A stretch of 64,000 bases of DNA from contig JAQGBZ010000237.1 of assembly GCA_034687125.1 (NCBI GenBank), positions 1 through 64,000 on the forward strand, read 5' to 3'. The stretch is from Neelides folsomi (taxonomy: Eukaryota; Arthropoda; Collembola; Neelipleona; Neelidae). The first letter of the stretch is position 1, and every line of letters begins with the position of its first letter. A program made the translations under genes and the position numbers. This document shows, in pieces, positions 24,489 to 39,400 of this stretch. The notes beneath the pieces were generated by a model. That model ran no database searches, was not told where the DNA came from, and saw nothing but the letters and a program-made list of their open reading frames with translations.

Positions 24489-27400
24489 ATGAAGGGGAAA
24501 TTCCTTGCAGCGCTCGCCCTCGCAATTCAATTCAACATGACGTGAGTTGAAACCAACAAATTTTAATTTTAATTCATTCAACGTTTATTTCATAATTAAA
24601 TCTTCGTCTTTTCCTAAATTCTTATTCTTCCCGTGTTAAAAGATGGTTATTAGCTATAGTTAAATTATAATTAGCATTTAAACTCTAACTCTAAACAATG
24701 AATAATATGATAATTAAATATACATAAAGACTTGAACTATTTAAGTGTAGTTGAAGTCAAAACTTTAAATTACTCTTTAAGCGTTTTTGAATAATGCGCT
24801 GAAAAGATATTGACGCATTATTTAAAATTTATGAATTTAATAATTCTTAAATTCTTAATAATTCTTATTTGAAGTTTTTGTTATTATATTATTGCCAATA
24901 ATTTATTCGGCAATTGTATTTTATGATAAATAATGGATTTTTAAATTTACGCAATTGTGATGAATTTGGTCTTAAGTTCTGAGATAAAAAAGTTCAAAAT
25001 TGTTAAAATATTCAGGAAGGAAGTGAGCAGTCAATTTTAATTAGGGAAAGGCGAGAGATTATTTTTCTTATTTCTTCAAATGGGGTTTTGGGTTTATTTC
25101 AAAATTATGTAAATGGGGATGTTGGAGTTGGAGCTTTTGAGCAGAAGGGAGATGAAATTATGTAAAAGTGTTTCACTTAACAAAGAAAAACTACCTGTTT
25201 CCAACTCCAAGAGAAAACCACTTGAATATTTACAAAGACCGAAATTCCTTCCACATCCAAAAACTCCAATTTTAAAGCTCCAAATCCGAAAATGGGAAAA
25301 TCTCACATTTTGATTCCATTCGGATTCTTCTTTTTTTATTCTTCCATCCTTCACAAACTCCGCTTTCTTTAATTCCAATTCCAATAACACGGAAAAGGCG
25401 GAGTTTCAATTTTAAATACAAAATCCATATTTTTGAATTACGCGCTTTTTAAAATCACACTTAAACAATTAAACTTACAATCAAACTTACAATTACAATT
25501 AAAATTACAATTAGACTTAAAATTACAATTACTAATTACAATTAAACTTACAATTACATTTATCATTATTGAAATTTTTCTGATTTAATTAAAATTGAAA
25601 CAATTTATTTTTTTATTTTACGTTTTATTAACTCTTTACATTTTTGAATGAAATAGTTTAAAGGTCAATTTATTTTCTTTAAGGAAGTAAAAGAAGAATA
25701 AAAAGGATGAATTTGCCAATTGGGCATTTCCTTTACGACATTTCCATAAATTATTGAAGTTTATGTATTTTACAATTGGCTTAAAGTCTTGATGGATCTC
25801 AACTCCTTATGTTTTGTGTATGGGGTAGGAAATGGGCGCGTGTAAAAGATCTCGGATGCATATTGAGTTTTTATCCCAATGGGTTTATTCCTCATCCATA
25901 AAATATTACGTGTTGCTTTTGTTATTAAGGCCAAGTGGAAAGTGAAATAATCCGCTATGAGAAATCCTCTTTAAACCTACAATACACAATTCATATTTAC
26001 GTCTTAAACCTTTAACCATTCTTAAGCCTTTAACCATTCATTCTTTAATCATTTGACCATTGTTGGTTACTTTAACCATCTTTGGCTACAACTTTAATAA
26101 AGATGCTATATTTGTTATAACTTACTTAATGATAATGATAGAGAATTTTTGTTAAACCTTTAAGAATTTGTTTAAATAAGTCAAGTGTAGGTTTAAGTCA
26201 AGGTTTAAGAGAAAAATGAAGAAAGTGTAGAAGGAAGGATAAATAATTTATTTGATGTGAATATGCTCTTTGTCTTTCTCCATAATCCAAGATCCATTTG
26301 ACCAAATGAGAAAATTGATCTTAAAATTTCAGACGCGTTTCAAATCTCAAACTCATCCATTATGAAATAATGAACTTGAAGAACATTTACAAAATTAAAA
26401 CTCTTTTTAAACAATGAAATTGCTAAAAGCAAAGCCAAAGTGCTGAAATGATTGGTTTTGAGTAAATAAACTTCAAATTCAAATTATAAGTAATTGGAGG
26501 TAATTTAGTAAAGTAAAATTGGAAGTAATTTAGTAAAAAAGGTAATTTTAAGAAATTGGAATTTTTAAAGTCGAATGATTTATTTAATGATAATTAAATT
26601 ATTTCAATTGTTAAATTTAATTAATTAGATTTTAGGTTGCCAGGTCCATCAATTGAAATGATAAAAAATTAAGAAATGATAAAAATGGAAATTTTATGAA
26701 TTCGAATTCAAATTGATTTTTGATAGGAAGTTTTAATTAGAAGTTAATTGAAAGTTTTGTTAATTAAGGGCTTTTTCCTTATCTCATTCCTTGTAATTGA
26801 ATTTGAATCCATTGAGAGAATTTCCTGGGAATGTTTTTTGCAAGTGGGAGAAAAAGATTTAACTTTCACCTCCATGATTCCCCAATTTGACTTTCCCTTT
26901 GAACCCCTTTTGCCAAAATTCCGCAATCTTTTCATCTCTGCGGTCTTCCACTTTGGTTTAACAAGCGACGTGAAAAGAACCGAAGTGGCTGTGAAAGTCA
27001 ATGGTCAATTTCCGCCATGTCCAACAACCAAAAACTCCTTGATCTTTTTTTAATTAACTTCCAACCACCCGCCAATTTTAAATCCCATGGGTCTAATTAA
27101 CACTTTTAAAACATTCTATAAAGCATTGTATAAAATCCTTTAAAACCTGAAAAACATTTCCTACACTATTGGCCTCCTTTTAACATTACTTTACATTACT
27201 TTGTATATTACTTATTTTCATTTTCATTTCACAGCTTCGGATTAACCAACTTTGGTTAAAATAAACTCTGAAACTGACATTTTCAATCTTTAACTTTTAC
27301 TTTATAGTTGGTTGGAATTTTGGAAATTAATTATTTGCGTGTTTACAACAAACACGAGAAAATATAGTAGATTAATTTAGACGACCTGATTCTTCCTATA

Positions 27401-30400
27401 ATGTTAAAATTGAAAATTATTAAATTAAATAAAAAATTAATTTTTATAATTGTCTTTATACTACTTACTACAAATTATAAGTATTTTAATTACTAATTAA
27501 TATACTGCCCAATAAGTCCATTCATTTGAGTGTTTGTCCCTCTTAATCCTTCTAATGATAAAAACTTATTACTGCTCTTTGTTCAATTAAATCAAAATCA
27601 TAATTATCCATTTTAACTTTATTAAATGCGTCTTAAAGATAAACTAATTATAAAATTATCGTATCTCATCAATTAGCATTTTCATATACAATATACATAG
27701 ATGAATGAACTTTTTGGGAAGTATATTACATATTATGTATTATAGAAATATTGTAGAGATATTATTTGTATATTGATATTTAAAAAATGTAAAGTGATAT
27801 TCGATGTATTTCAAATTCTGAGTCGCAGTTTGAACATGTTTGAAAGATTTTGAGCTCGAGGGGAAGTTTTTGGTTTCGTCAGCAAATGGAGATGTTTTTA
27901 ATAGTGAGAGCAAACGGGTGTTTGGGAAATTGGAAACTTCTCCCCGTTAAACTTTTCTTCAAATGCCCGATTCTTCCAAAATCCTTCCAACATTACACAC
28001 AAATGTCCCACTTAACAACACTTTTAACCCCCCATATCCTCTGGCTATACAATATGACACAATACGATTAACCTTTTGACTCTTAGCATTATATTCACTT
28101 CAAATGTAATTTCTAATGTAATTTCAACTTATCTAACAACTCTTAGATTACAATACAAATCCACTTAATAATTCTATTATACTTTAATGTCCATATTTTC
28201 AATTTTAACACGTATAGTGTACAGTGTATGTATAATGTACAGTGTATGTAGTCAATGTATTGTGTATGTATGTATTGTCTTTTGTATTGTACGATACAAA
28301 AGTTTTGCTCAATTGGTTTTATAAGGATTCTAATATTGAATTGATATGAAGGGAATTGTGAAATCTGTGAGTTAATCGGAAAATCCTTGGAGTTATTTCT
28401 GGAACGATCAGTTTTATTGTGTAAATGGGAAATTTCAGGATTACCCGCTTTTCCGCCTTGAGATCAAAAGTAAAAATTGGATGAAAGCTAATTAATTTTC
28501 CCTATTCAATATTTAATGAACTACACAGGAGTTTTCTGTATTAACTCAATTCAATTGGTCTTCACTTTCTTATGAGACTTATGACCTTATTCAGGCTTAT
28601 TCTGAATTCTGATGGAAAAAATGGAAATACATAAGATATCATAAGAATACATCTTACAAGGAATTTTCCCTTTCGGAAATAACTGATGGGTCGCTTTTTC
28701 AAAATTATTTCTTTCTCATCCACAAGTGGAATTTTTTCATTTTTTTATTCATATCAATTCTCTCTTATTTTTAAAGTGTTCATTTACTGAATCATGATTT
28801 TTTATTTTGTAAAATATTTTAGTAGTATATAAGTTTATGCAAGTTTTTATTTATAAGTTAAATAATAGTTTTAAATTATTGCTTTTTTAATAAAACTCCA
28901 TTTAATTATATTTAAATTATTTATATTTTAAAAGAAATTGTACTATTTTATAATAAATGTTTGGGGCAATTTTGATATAAAATGTAAATGTATATCAAAA
29001 TATAAACTGATAGAATATTATTGATGATGGAAAATGAAAAATTGCGATTTTTTCAAAGACTTTTTTGATTTTTATGAAAAAGGAAATGAAATGGATTTTT
29101 GTGTAAAATTTTGATATTTGCAAATGTTTTCATTTTTTTCTGCAAAGATATCAAAATTTGTTTCATTTTTCTCCTTTGAACTTTGTTTTCCTTTTTAAAT
29201 GGGAAAAGCTGTTTGAAGAATGGGAAAGCCAATGCGGGTTTTCCGTGCGGATGTTTAAGGTGGAGGAGAAAACAAATCGTTTGAGATTCCTCTCCGTTTC
29301 CTCTCGACTGTTTTCCAAAGATAACAAATGGATTGGGTTCTTTGGTGCTCTTCGGCATGTTTAATAAAAAGGAAACGGTCGTGTTCAAAATGTTCATAAT
29401 GTTCAACCAATGGCCAATTCAAATTTCCACTTCACTTACAGGTTGTGCGCCATGATTCAGGATTTAGTGCTGTTGGACGAGCTGCTCAAAAAAGGATACG
29501 ATCGAAGAGCGACGCCAACAAATCACTTAAGTACCAAAATATTAAATTAATAAACACATTTAATTAATGTAATTAAAATCAAAATTAAAATCAATATAGA
29601 ATTATTGAGTTATTTAAAGTTGAGTAGTTTGTAAAAATGAAAAATTCTTTTATTTTAAATTAAATATTTCAATATGATAAAATATGTCAATTAATTAAAT
29701 TAGTTCGCATTTGAAGCATGTTGATAAAGTAAAGATTGATATATTTTTCTAATTAACGTTTTTAGATAACACGACTCCCACAATGGTGTATATGGAAATG
29801 TTCATCCGCAACTTTGACTCGCCGAATCCTTTGACCATGGTGAGGAAAATCCTTTAATTACCAAAACTCCCAAAACATCTTTCCAATTTTCCCAAATGCA
29901 TTTCGCGCCTTGGAACCTTGGAAGGAATTTCTTGGAATTGCAAATGAACTTTTCATACTTTCACAAGTTGATTAAAAAGGGATTTCAAAATACCGCGCTA
30001 GTTATCTCACCCGTGGAATTAATTAAAACTTAAAACTAGCATATTTAATTTAATGTATACATATTTGGAAAATGCATTTTGTACCATATATAAATAAATT
30101 GTATTTGTACTTATGCAGTAAGTAAGAGAATTATATCAATATAAGACTAAATATAAGGGTTATATACGATATATTGATTTTTATATAGGATTACAAAGTG
30201 GATTTGTTTCTCCGTCAAAAATGGCGGGACAAGCGCCTGCAACACAAAGATCTCCGCCAGCCACTTGACCTCAATGACCCCAATTTGGTAAAAGCCATTT
30301 GGAAGCCTGAGGTTTATTTTCCAAATGCGAAGGAGGCCGACTTTCAGTTCGTGACGGTTCCCAACGTTCTCGTCCGCATCAACCCAGACGGAGAAATTCT

Positions 30401-33400
30401 CTACATGTTGCGGTAAGAACCAAAAAACCACCTCAAGTCACAAAATGTCACAGAAAGCTCAAAAGAGAATTATTTATGACTTTCTTCAATAATTCCTTAC
30501 TCGATTCATTCTCCACTTTGAAAGAACCATTTTAAAGAATTTAAATTTACTTCCTTTTTTCAATAATTTAAATTTACCGCTTTAAATTTACTCAATCTTT
30601 CTATTATTTAAATTCATAATAAAAAGTTAATGCATAATTACAATTTTGCAATTTTACAAAGAATCATTATAATTAATAGTCGTATTTTAATTTGGTGCGC
30701 AAAAGTGGCTTTGGATTAATAAATTGCGTCATCTCTTAATATTTAATGTCATTAGGAGGAAAAGGGGATTTAGTCTATTTAGAGAAGTAACAGGTGAAGT
30801 GATGCATAAAAGGATTAAAAAACTTTTATTTTTCACGTTTACCTTCGCCTGTTATTTTCTATTTGAGTGGGCAAATAAAGTTGGAAATTGGAATAACTTA
30901 AATTTTACCATTTCTAAATTCATTTGTTTTACAATAGTTTAGATTATTATTTAGTACATTTGATGATAAGAGAATTAAAGCATTTTTAATTTGACCCTTT
31001 CTTCATAAATCACTTATATTTTTATTAATAATCAAAATTTATATGATACATTACATACCAACTATATTTAAATATATACAAGTATGGTATACTTGGTTTG
31101 GCAATTGAAATAGCAAAACTTAATAAAATTATTTGAAACAATTAAAGAAATTGTAATTTTTATTTATAAAATATATTCTTATTTTTAATGACAGCATTGT
31201 TTTTAAGGCCAATTTGGAAATAGCCATAAAAGTTTATTTATTCAATGCCGTATTAATATAAATAGTCCGGATAAAATATGTCCGGTTCTGGTGCTGTTGT
31301 GGTTGTTTTTAATTGTTTGAAAATAATGGAAATTGACACTTTGGATTACTTGTATACGTAATCTCGTTGTAAGTTTTTTTTACACTTTCCATTCCAATCC
31401 AATCTTTTGAAATTAAAGAATAGTAATTTTGTAAAATACTACTTAAATCTTCATTTACAACTCCACTCATAAAATGAATAAATGTTTCATAATTGAGTTT
31501 TTCTTTGTAACGCCTGTTGTTGCTATCTTCTTTTTTCAAGTATTTATTTACTAAAGCAAAATATTTCTTCAGTCCTTTTGATCCTGAACAATTGTAAATT
31601 GGGAAAAATAAATCTCGAAACCAGTAAATTTTATAGTATCGTCTCAAAACGGCCTTTTTATAAAACTCTTCAGCTTCTTTTTCCATACCAAGTTGATTGA
31701 GAATATCATAGTGAAATATTCCCGCAAATTTGCTAATTTTTTCAAATTTGTTATCAAACCTGTATTCTTTTTTATCCCATATATGATTTGTAGCGTCGTG
31801 TTGCATCCCATTGAACATTTGTTCAACCAATTGACTCATTTCATTCGAAATCCATTCCCATGCTATAGGATTTTTCATCTCCCAAAATGATGAATCATTG
31901 TGACCACAATCAAAGATAGTTCTATTTTGATGAGAATTACTATAATAAACCGAAGAATGACATCCATGAAATCCACCCGAATGCAAAATTATATAAAGAA
32001 AATTTCCTCTTGGATGTCTAAAATCTCCATATGTATTTTTCGCGACTTTCCATGCTTTGCTTGCAAAGTCAATAATCCAATCAAATGATAAATTTTTATT
32101 AAAGTTTTGGCCAAAGTAAATTGCAAGATCTTTATTAGAGAATATTTTATTGACAGTTTTATTATGCTCGTGCCAATTTTCTTGAATTGAAATTTCAGGT
32201 TTAATAATTTCCCAAGGTTGAGTAATCTAAAAGTTAAAATGTCTCAAGTTAATTGCAAAATTATTAAAATGGCAATTTTAATATTTTTTATACAAGTCAT
32301 TAATTATCAGTTACAAATATAAAACGATGTTAAATATGTTTATGATAATTATATGATTTATATTACATCGGCATATTTTTCATTAGTTGTTATTAAAATA
32401 TCATCCAATTCAATTATTCCCGAAAATAAATGATTAAAAAATTCGCAATTAACAATTATTGAGCAAATGGATTCAATTCTGGTGGTATTTTCATCTATAC
32501 ATCCTTTAAATTGTTGAATTCTGTTAATAAATAATGTGAAGCATTTTCTATTCGAATCATAATTTAGTCTTATTAGATTTGGTAATTTATTTCGAAAATT
32601 TGAGAATATTTTAAAGTCATTTTGTGTTAAATTTGCATCATTCAACTTTACGATTGTTAAATTGTTTCCATATCCAAGAATCATTAATTTGAATATTTGT
32701 GTTTCATTTAATCCTAGTAACCCGAGTGTAATATTTCCTTGATCTTGTATTTTTAAAGTAAATTGCAAACTTAATTTATCCCTTGTGATTGGAAAACATG
32801 GAAAGTTTGCGATTAATTTTTCATTTTCTTTATTTTTACAACAATGAAATGATATTCCCGTTTGAAATGTAGAATTCAACAAATTAAATTTTTCATAAGC
32901 ATAAGAAGTGTTTTTCAACGTTTTCCATGTATTTAAAAATGTGCGATTTTGATCATTTTCAAAATCCTCTTCAAACGCAATTTGTTTCAATGGTTTATAA
33001 TAACAGTTGAGTTCAGAAAGATAATCGTTATGAGTTTCTTCAAATTCGTGTTCAGAACAATTCAATTTGTTATTTTCTTTAATAACAACATTAATTTTTC
33101 CTTCAAATTCCATTTCGCATATAATACTTGAAATGGTTTTGTTTTCAATCTCCTTGTTTAAATAAAATAATTCATTTAAAAATAATTTTATGATAAAAAT
33201 AATAGTGATTATATTAAATGTGATTGTAATGAAAATGATTAATTTTTACTTGTGAAGTTTCTTCTTTTTTTTCAATTTTCGACTTTTTAGATTTACTTTC
33301 TACTATTTTAGTTTTATTGCTTAGATATACAAATTATAAGGGATTTTATTAAAAAAATTTAAGATTTATTATTATATATTTTAATAATTAATATTAATTA

Positions 33401-36400
33401 CGTTTCTTCAACTTTAGCGCTTAGAATTTGATAAACTTCGGAGAAAGAATTTACGTTGTTGAGATCGTCAGCTGAGATTGTCTGTTAAAAGCTTAATTAT
33501 TATTGGATTATCATTCTGAAAATAAAAATATTAAAATGAAATATTATTTTGTTAATACAAGAATGAATTCTTGTTCCGTAACTAAAATCCAATTTACTAA
33601 AGCAAAGAAATATACGAAATTGATAAAAATGTTCATTATAAATTATTTTCATTAGGACTTGTATTAAATTGAATATTAATATCCTCATTAATGAGGAACT
33701 AATAAATATAAATATTAACCAATAATAAATCAATAACCAATATGATTAATTGTTACTTCCTATCAATTGTGGTAGATAATAAATTTTTTTAAGTATATAT
33801 TTGTATAAAAAGAACTGCGTATATTGTAGAGTACAATTTTAAATTAAAGCAAGAATTGTAGTTAATATTTGTATTTAGTAATCTCGTTATATAATTATTG
33901 ATTATATTTACATCAGCGTATTGTTCACTTGTTGTGATTAATATATTATCCAATTCAATTTATTCTACTGACAATTGATTTGAAAATTGGTGATGAAAAG
34001 AAATTACACAAATGGAGTCAAAAATCAAAATGTTTTCTTTGGCACATGAATTGAATTGTACATTTCTGTAAATTGACAGCTTTAAACATTTTCTATTTGG
34101 ATTAAAATTTAGACGAATTAAAATTATTATTTGACAATGGGTTTACAAAATATTCCTCATCTGTTAAAATTTTATCATTCAATTGCATACTACCACGAAC
34201 TACTGTACCATTGACATCCTCATTTCCATTCATTCTAAACTTTAACATTTGCCTTTGATTTGGCCCAAGTATACCAGTAACAACATTTCCTGAATTATGT
34301 AAATCTATCGTAAATTGTAAATATAAATTTTTTTTCTCGGATTAGAAAACACAGAAATTCTATAATTGTTTTATTCTCAATTTCTTTAGTGTAATACAAT
34401 GAAGTTCCACTTTGAATTGTTGAACTGCTCAAAAGATTGAATTTAGAATGAATAATTTTATTTCCAAGTATTTTCCAACAATCAAAAAAGAATCTTTTTT
34501 GATGATTTTCAAAATCTTCTACGATAAATACGTCTTCTAATACGATTAGGTTTGGTGGTTTACAAGAGCAGTTGAATTCCTCAAGATAATTGTTATGAGT
34601 TTCTTTAAATTCAATTTCAGTACAACACGGTTTCGAATTTTTAATAGTTTCTGACTTATGTTTAGTTATTTTCTTCTTCAATTTATAATATCTTAGCTTT
34701 AATTTGTCAGTTTGTTCTTTACTATTAATAAATTCATATAAATATTATATAAACCATTAAAAAAATACTTTTGTTCACATTTAACAGTTACATTATTTAA
34801 TTTGTTAATAAATCAATTACTTTTGAATTGGAATTTAATTTTTCGAGTGAGTCAAAATCCTGTAAAATTTCAATTATTAAATAATTTTATTAATATAAGT
34901 AAGGCAATTATATTATTAAACAATTTACAAGTTACAATAATTAACTCTTGTCCTGAAATTAAAATGAAATTTATTTTGCATATGAAAAGAACTAAGTAGA
35001 TAAAATTATGCATAATAAGAAATTTGCGTTGAGCGCAATATTAAAATCAAAAATTTTCTTTAATTGGAAATTTCTTTTCTTCAATAAATGAGATTACAAT
35101 GAGTTAAATTTTTTCATTATATGAATTCGTATTGCTTTAATTGAATTTTCTATCAAATGTGGTTAACAAATTAACAGCTATTATTAGAATTTATAAATTT
35201 CTAATCTAACCATTGCCATCAATTAAAGTATCGTTTATTTTAAGTATTTTGTTTCATGTACATGCGGATATGCATTAATAATAAATAACGATTTATATAA
35301 TATCTTGGTTTAATTATGGTTGTTTTAATTCAATAAATTTAAATGACTTAAAGCGAATCAAATTGATTAAAATAATATTTTTTTAACTGGAAAATGACAA
35401 TGAAACATTTCACATTGGATTACTTGAATATGAAAAGTTACTAATCAATAATATTTTAAAATTTACATTTAGGGTTTCCTGTAAAACTTAAATTATGCAC
35501 ATTTTTATTATAATAAACAAATTTTTGATCTGGATTTAAATTTAAGACTCTGTAAAATGTATCTGTCAAATTTTCGTTAACCACTACACTCCAAAAATAA
35601 AGAAAATCATGCAATTGTATTCCATTGATGTTAAGAGTTTCAAAACTGTTAAATATTTTAAAATGTTCGCTAACTAAAGTAAAAAATTTTTTGAGCCCCA
35701 TTGATCCAGTACAATTGTAAATTGGGAAATACCAATCGCGAAACCAATAATACAAAGTACCGTAAGAGTACGTAGTTACATCGATCGATCGTTCATAAAA
35801 TTCTGCGGACTCATTTTTCATTCCAAGTTGAATAAGAATATCATAATTAATGATTTCCCAAAATTTTGTTTCCACATAAACCAACCTAGGATTTCCTTTT
35901 TGATTATAGTAGAAACTTATATATAAACTTGAAATTCCATTAAAATTAAAAATATTTTCAACCATTTTGCTCATTCCATGAGAAATATATTTCAAAAAAA
36001 TGGGATTTTTTATTAACAAAAGTGAGGAATTTTTAATTTCGCAATTAAGTATGGGTTCTCGATAATAATATCCATATTTATAGGCAATAAAAGTATTACA
36101 TAATTGAAATTCACCTGAAGATAAAAAAATGCTAAGGAAATTTTCACTTGGATGTTTAAGATCTCTGTACGTATTTTTGGTCACTGTCCATGCTTTGCTT
36201 GCAAAGTCAATAATCCATTGATAAGATGAATTTGTCATCAATCCTTTTTCTAAATATATTGCGATGTCTTCATTAGAAGGAATCTTTGTAAAGTTTTGTA
36301 TACTTTCTGGGATTTTCTTGTTTGATGATTCTAGTTCTATAAATTTTTCAGTGATTACCTCTTTCAGTGATTGAAATTCAGTGATCTATTATTTAAATTA

Positions 36401-39400
36401 ATACTTTAATGTATTTTAGTTATTTTATAATTAAATAATTACCTTAGCGTATTTTTCACTTGTTATTAAAATATTATCCATTTCAATTTTTTCTTCTAAA
36501 AATTCTTTTGAAAATTTATGAGAAAAAGAAATTGAACAAATCGATTTAAAAATCAAAATATTTTCTTTAGCACATGATTTAAATTGTACAACACTTTCAA
36601 TAAATAGCGTTAAACATTTTCTATTGTTATCAAAATTGAGACGAATTAAATATGGGGAATCATTCTTGTAAAAGATTTTATAATTATATTTTTCATTTGA
36701 CAATGAGTTTTCAAAATATTCCTTATCTGTTAAATTTTTATCATTCAATTGTACAAAACCATAGGGTTCTGTGCCATTTAAATCATTCCCACTATCATTT
36801 ATATTTCATTTTCATTTCTTTAAGAATTGCCTTTGATTTGACCCAAATAAAAGAATGTCAAGATTTCCCAAATTGAAATTATGTAAACGAATTAAGAATT
36901 GTAAATATATATTTTTGTCATTAATTGGAAAACAGGGAAATTCCATCAATATTGTTTTATTTTCAATATCTTTAGTGTAATGCAAAGAATTTCCATGTTG
37001 AAATGTTGAACGTCGCAAAGGATCAATAATATAAGGAACAATTTCATTTCCAACTATTTTCCAACAATTTAAAAGAGTTATTTTTTGTTGGTTTTCAAAA
37101 TCTTGTTCAAATGCAATTTGGTTCAATGGTTTGCATAAGCAATTGAGTTTATAATTATAAAGATTATTTATACGAGTATCTTCAAATTCATCTGAACAGC
37201 ACCGTTCGGAATTTTTAAAAGCTTCAGATTGATTTTCAGTTATTTCTTTCTTCAATTTGCAATACCTCAGCTTGTTAAGCCGTTCTTGTTCTTGTTTACT
37301 GTTAATAAATTTATATTATTATAAAAAAATTAAAAGATAAATTTTTAATGTCAATATCTCATAATTGTATTATTTAATATTTATTAATCAATTACATTTT
37401 CCCCACAGAAAGATTTAGAAGTTCAAATACTTCAGAATTGGAATTTAATTTTTCGAGTGAGTCAAAATCCTGTAAAATTTTGATTAGTACCTTATTAATC
37501 TTATTAATATAAGTAATACAATAATATAAATTATTAAATATTTTACAAGTTTACAATTATTAAGTCTTGTCCTGAAATTAAAATGAAATTTATTTTGCCA
37601 AATAAAAACATCAAATAGATAAAAATACGCATAATAAAAAATGCTCACAAAGCGTTAGTATAAAAATCAAACTCCCCAATGTTTAACTGGCCAATAAATG
37701 AGAATACTCCGAGCTAAATTTTTCTTTATATAAATTCATCTTAATTTTAGAATATTCCCTATCAAATGAGGTTAACCAATTAAAAGTCATATGTTAATAA
37801 TAATTTATGATCTGATCTCAACATGGCCATCAATTAATGTTTTGTTTATTTTAACTATCTTGTTTCATGTGCATATAATGTAAAATTATTCCAATGTTAT
37901 TTAAAGTTAAAGGATAAGATCTAAAAATCTGGTTTTAGCTTATAAATACAAATTCTATGATTTTTATGTCAAAAATCACATTTGGAAAAGTTTGGAAAAA
38001 GAAATCAAGATTTGCTGTTGAAGTGTTGATGCGTAAAATGTAATTTATTTTTTGTTTTCTTTGACTTAGGTTGAAAGTGACATTTTCCTGTATGATGGAC
38101 CTCTCCAAGTTTCCGATGGACTCCCAAGTTTGCTCCATGGAAGTGGCAAGTTGTAAGTTGCTTTTTCATTCCCAACCTTCCTTCCATTTGAGACATAAAT
38201 TGAGAGAAATTTCCGAAACCCCTATTGTCAAACTTCGACCTTTTCCCTTTTATCTTCCCACTTAGGGCAAATTTGTCCATAAAGGGAAGGATAAGTGAAG
38301 CATTGAATATTCCAAATCCTTTCAACTTCCCCTTCCCCACGAACACACTTAAAATCAGACAAATAGCTAAAACACATTTCACCTTCGATTTCCATTGTCA
38401 ACCCAAATTTGTCACAAGTCAATGCTTTCCTTCCCTTTTTACATAATGTAAATACTTTTAACTCTTTTCCTTCTTTACTAAATTGGTTAAAATAAATCCT
38501 GAAAGCAAAGTTAAACAAATCCAAAATCCAATATGAACATATATTATTTATTTACACATAATTATATATATATTTTTTTTTGGTTTTTCAAAATAACCTA
38601 CCTATATAAAAAAGCAAGTAACTTATGGCTATGGCCCACCCTGTACATAAAATAAAATGTAGTTTATACTTAAGTTTGTTCTATGTATAGTAACTAGATA
38701 TAATTTAATTGTATTTCGCAGAATTTATTATTTTACTTTTGGCAGTATTTAGAATTGGGATGCCAAATTGGTATATTTTTCAAAAAGGAGGGAACTTTAA
38801 AAAGTTTTAATTTTTAATTTTAATTTAATTAAAATATAAATTGGGTATCTTCATTTCATTATTTAACTTTCTGCCTGATGGGGAACTCGGGATGTGTTTG
38901 AGCGAGGTTTGAAATAAAGGAAGGTTTTGTGTATAAATTGGAGTGAATTCCCAAAGTCCCCGATCATTCCTTTCCTCTTTTCACTCCCTAATTGAGTCTT
39001 CCTTCAATTAAAATTTATCTTATTGGCCTTTACGACCAAATGAACTCGGTTTAATTCCTCACGCTTCAATCCGACTCACACTTTCGAATAATTCCCGCCT
39101 TTAATCATTTTACTATATAACTACAATATACGAAGATTACGCAATGGAAAGATGAAGGGAATTTCAAGAGAAGACATTCACTTTTATATCTAAAGCATAA
39201 TGAGCCAGAAAATGAGAAAATGAAATTGTCAATTAAACATTTAAATAAATAGGGAATTTATAATGAGACTGAAATAAAATAAAGTGAAGCTTAGAAGACT
39301 TATAGAACCTTTATCTGAAATTGTTCTTCTTATCAGATTCAAATCCTCAACGTTGAAAAATGTTTTGTTGTAAAGTGAAAGATCTGAATAAGCTTTTAAA

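Noticed and set aside
33160-33245. Hydrophobic minus-strand stretch before the main N1 exon, considered as a transmembrane anchor
   Set aside because: An in-frame TAA precedes it with no Met. It fits instead as a short intron with GTAAAA donor and AAACAAG acceptor, in phase 0.
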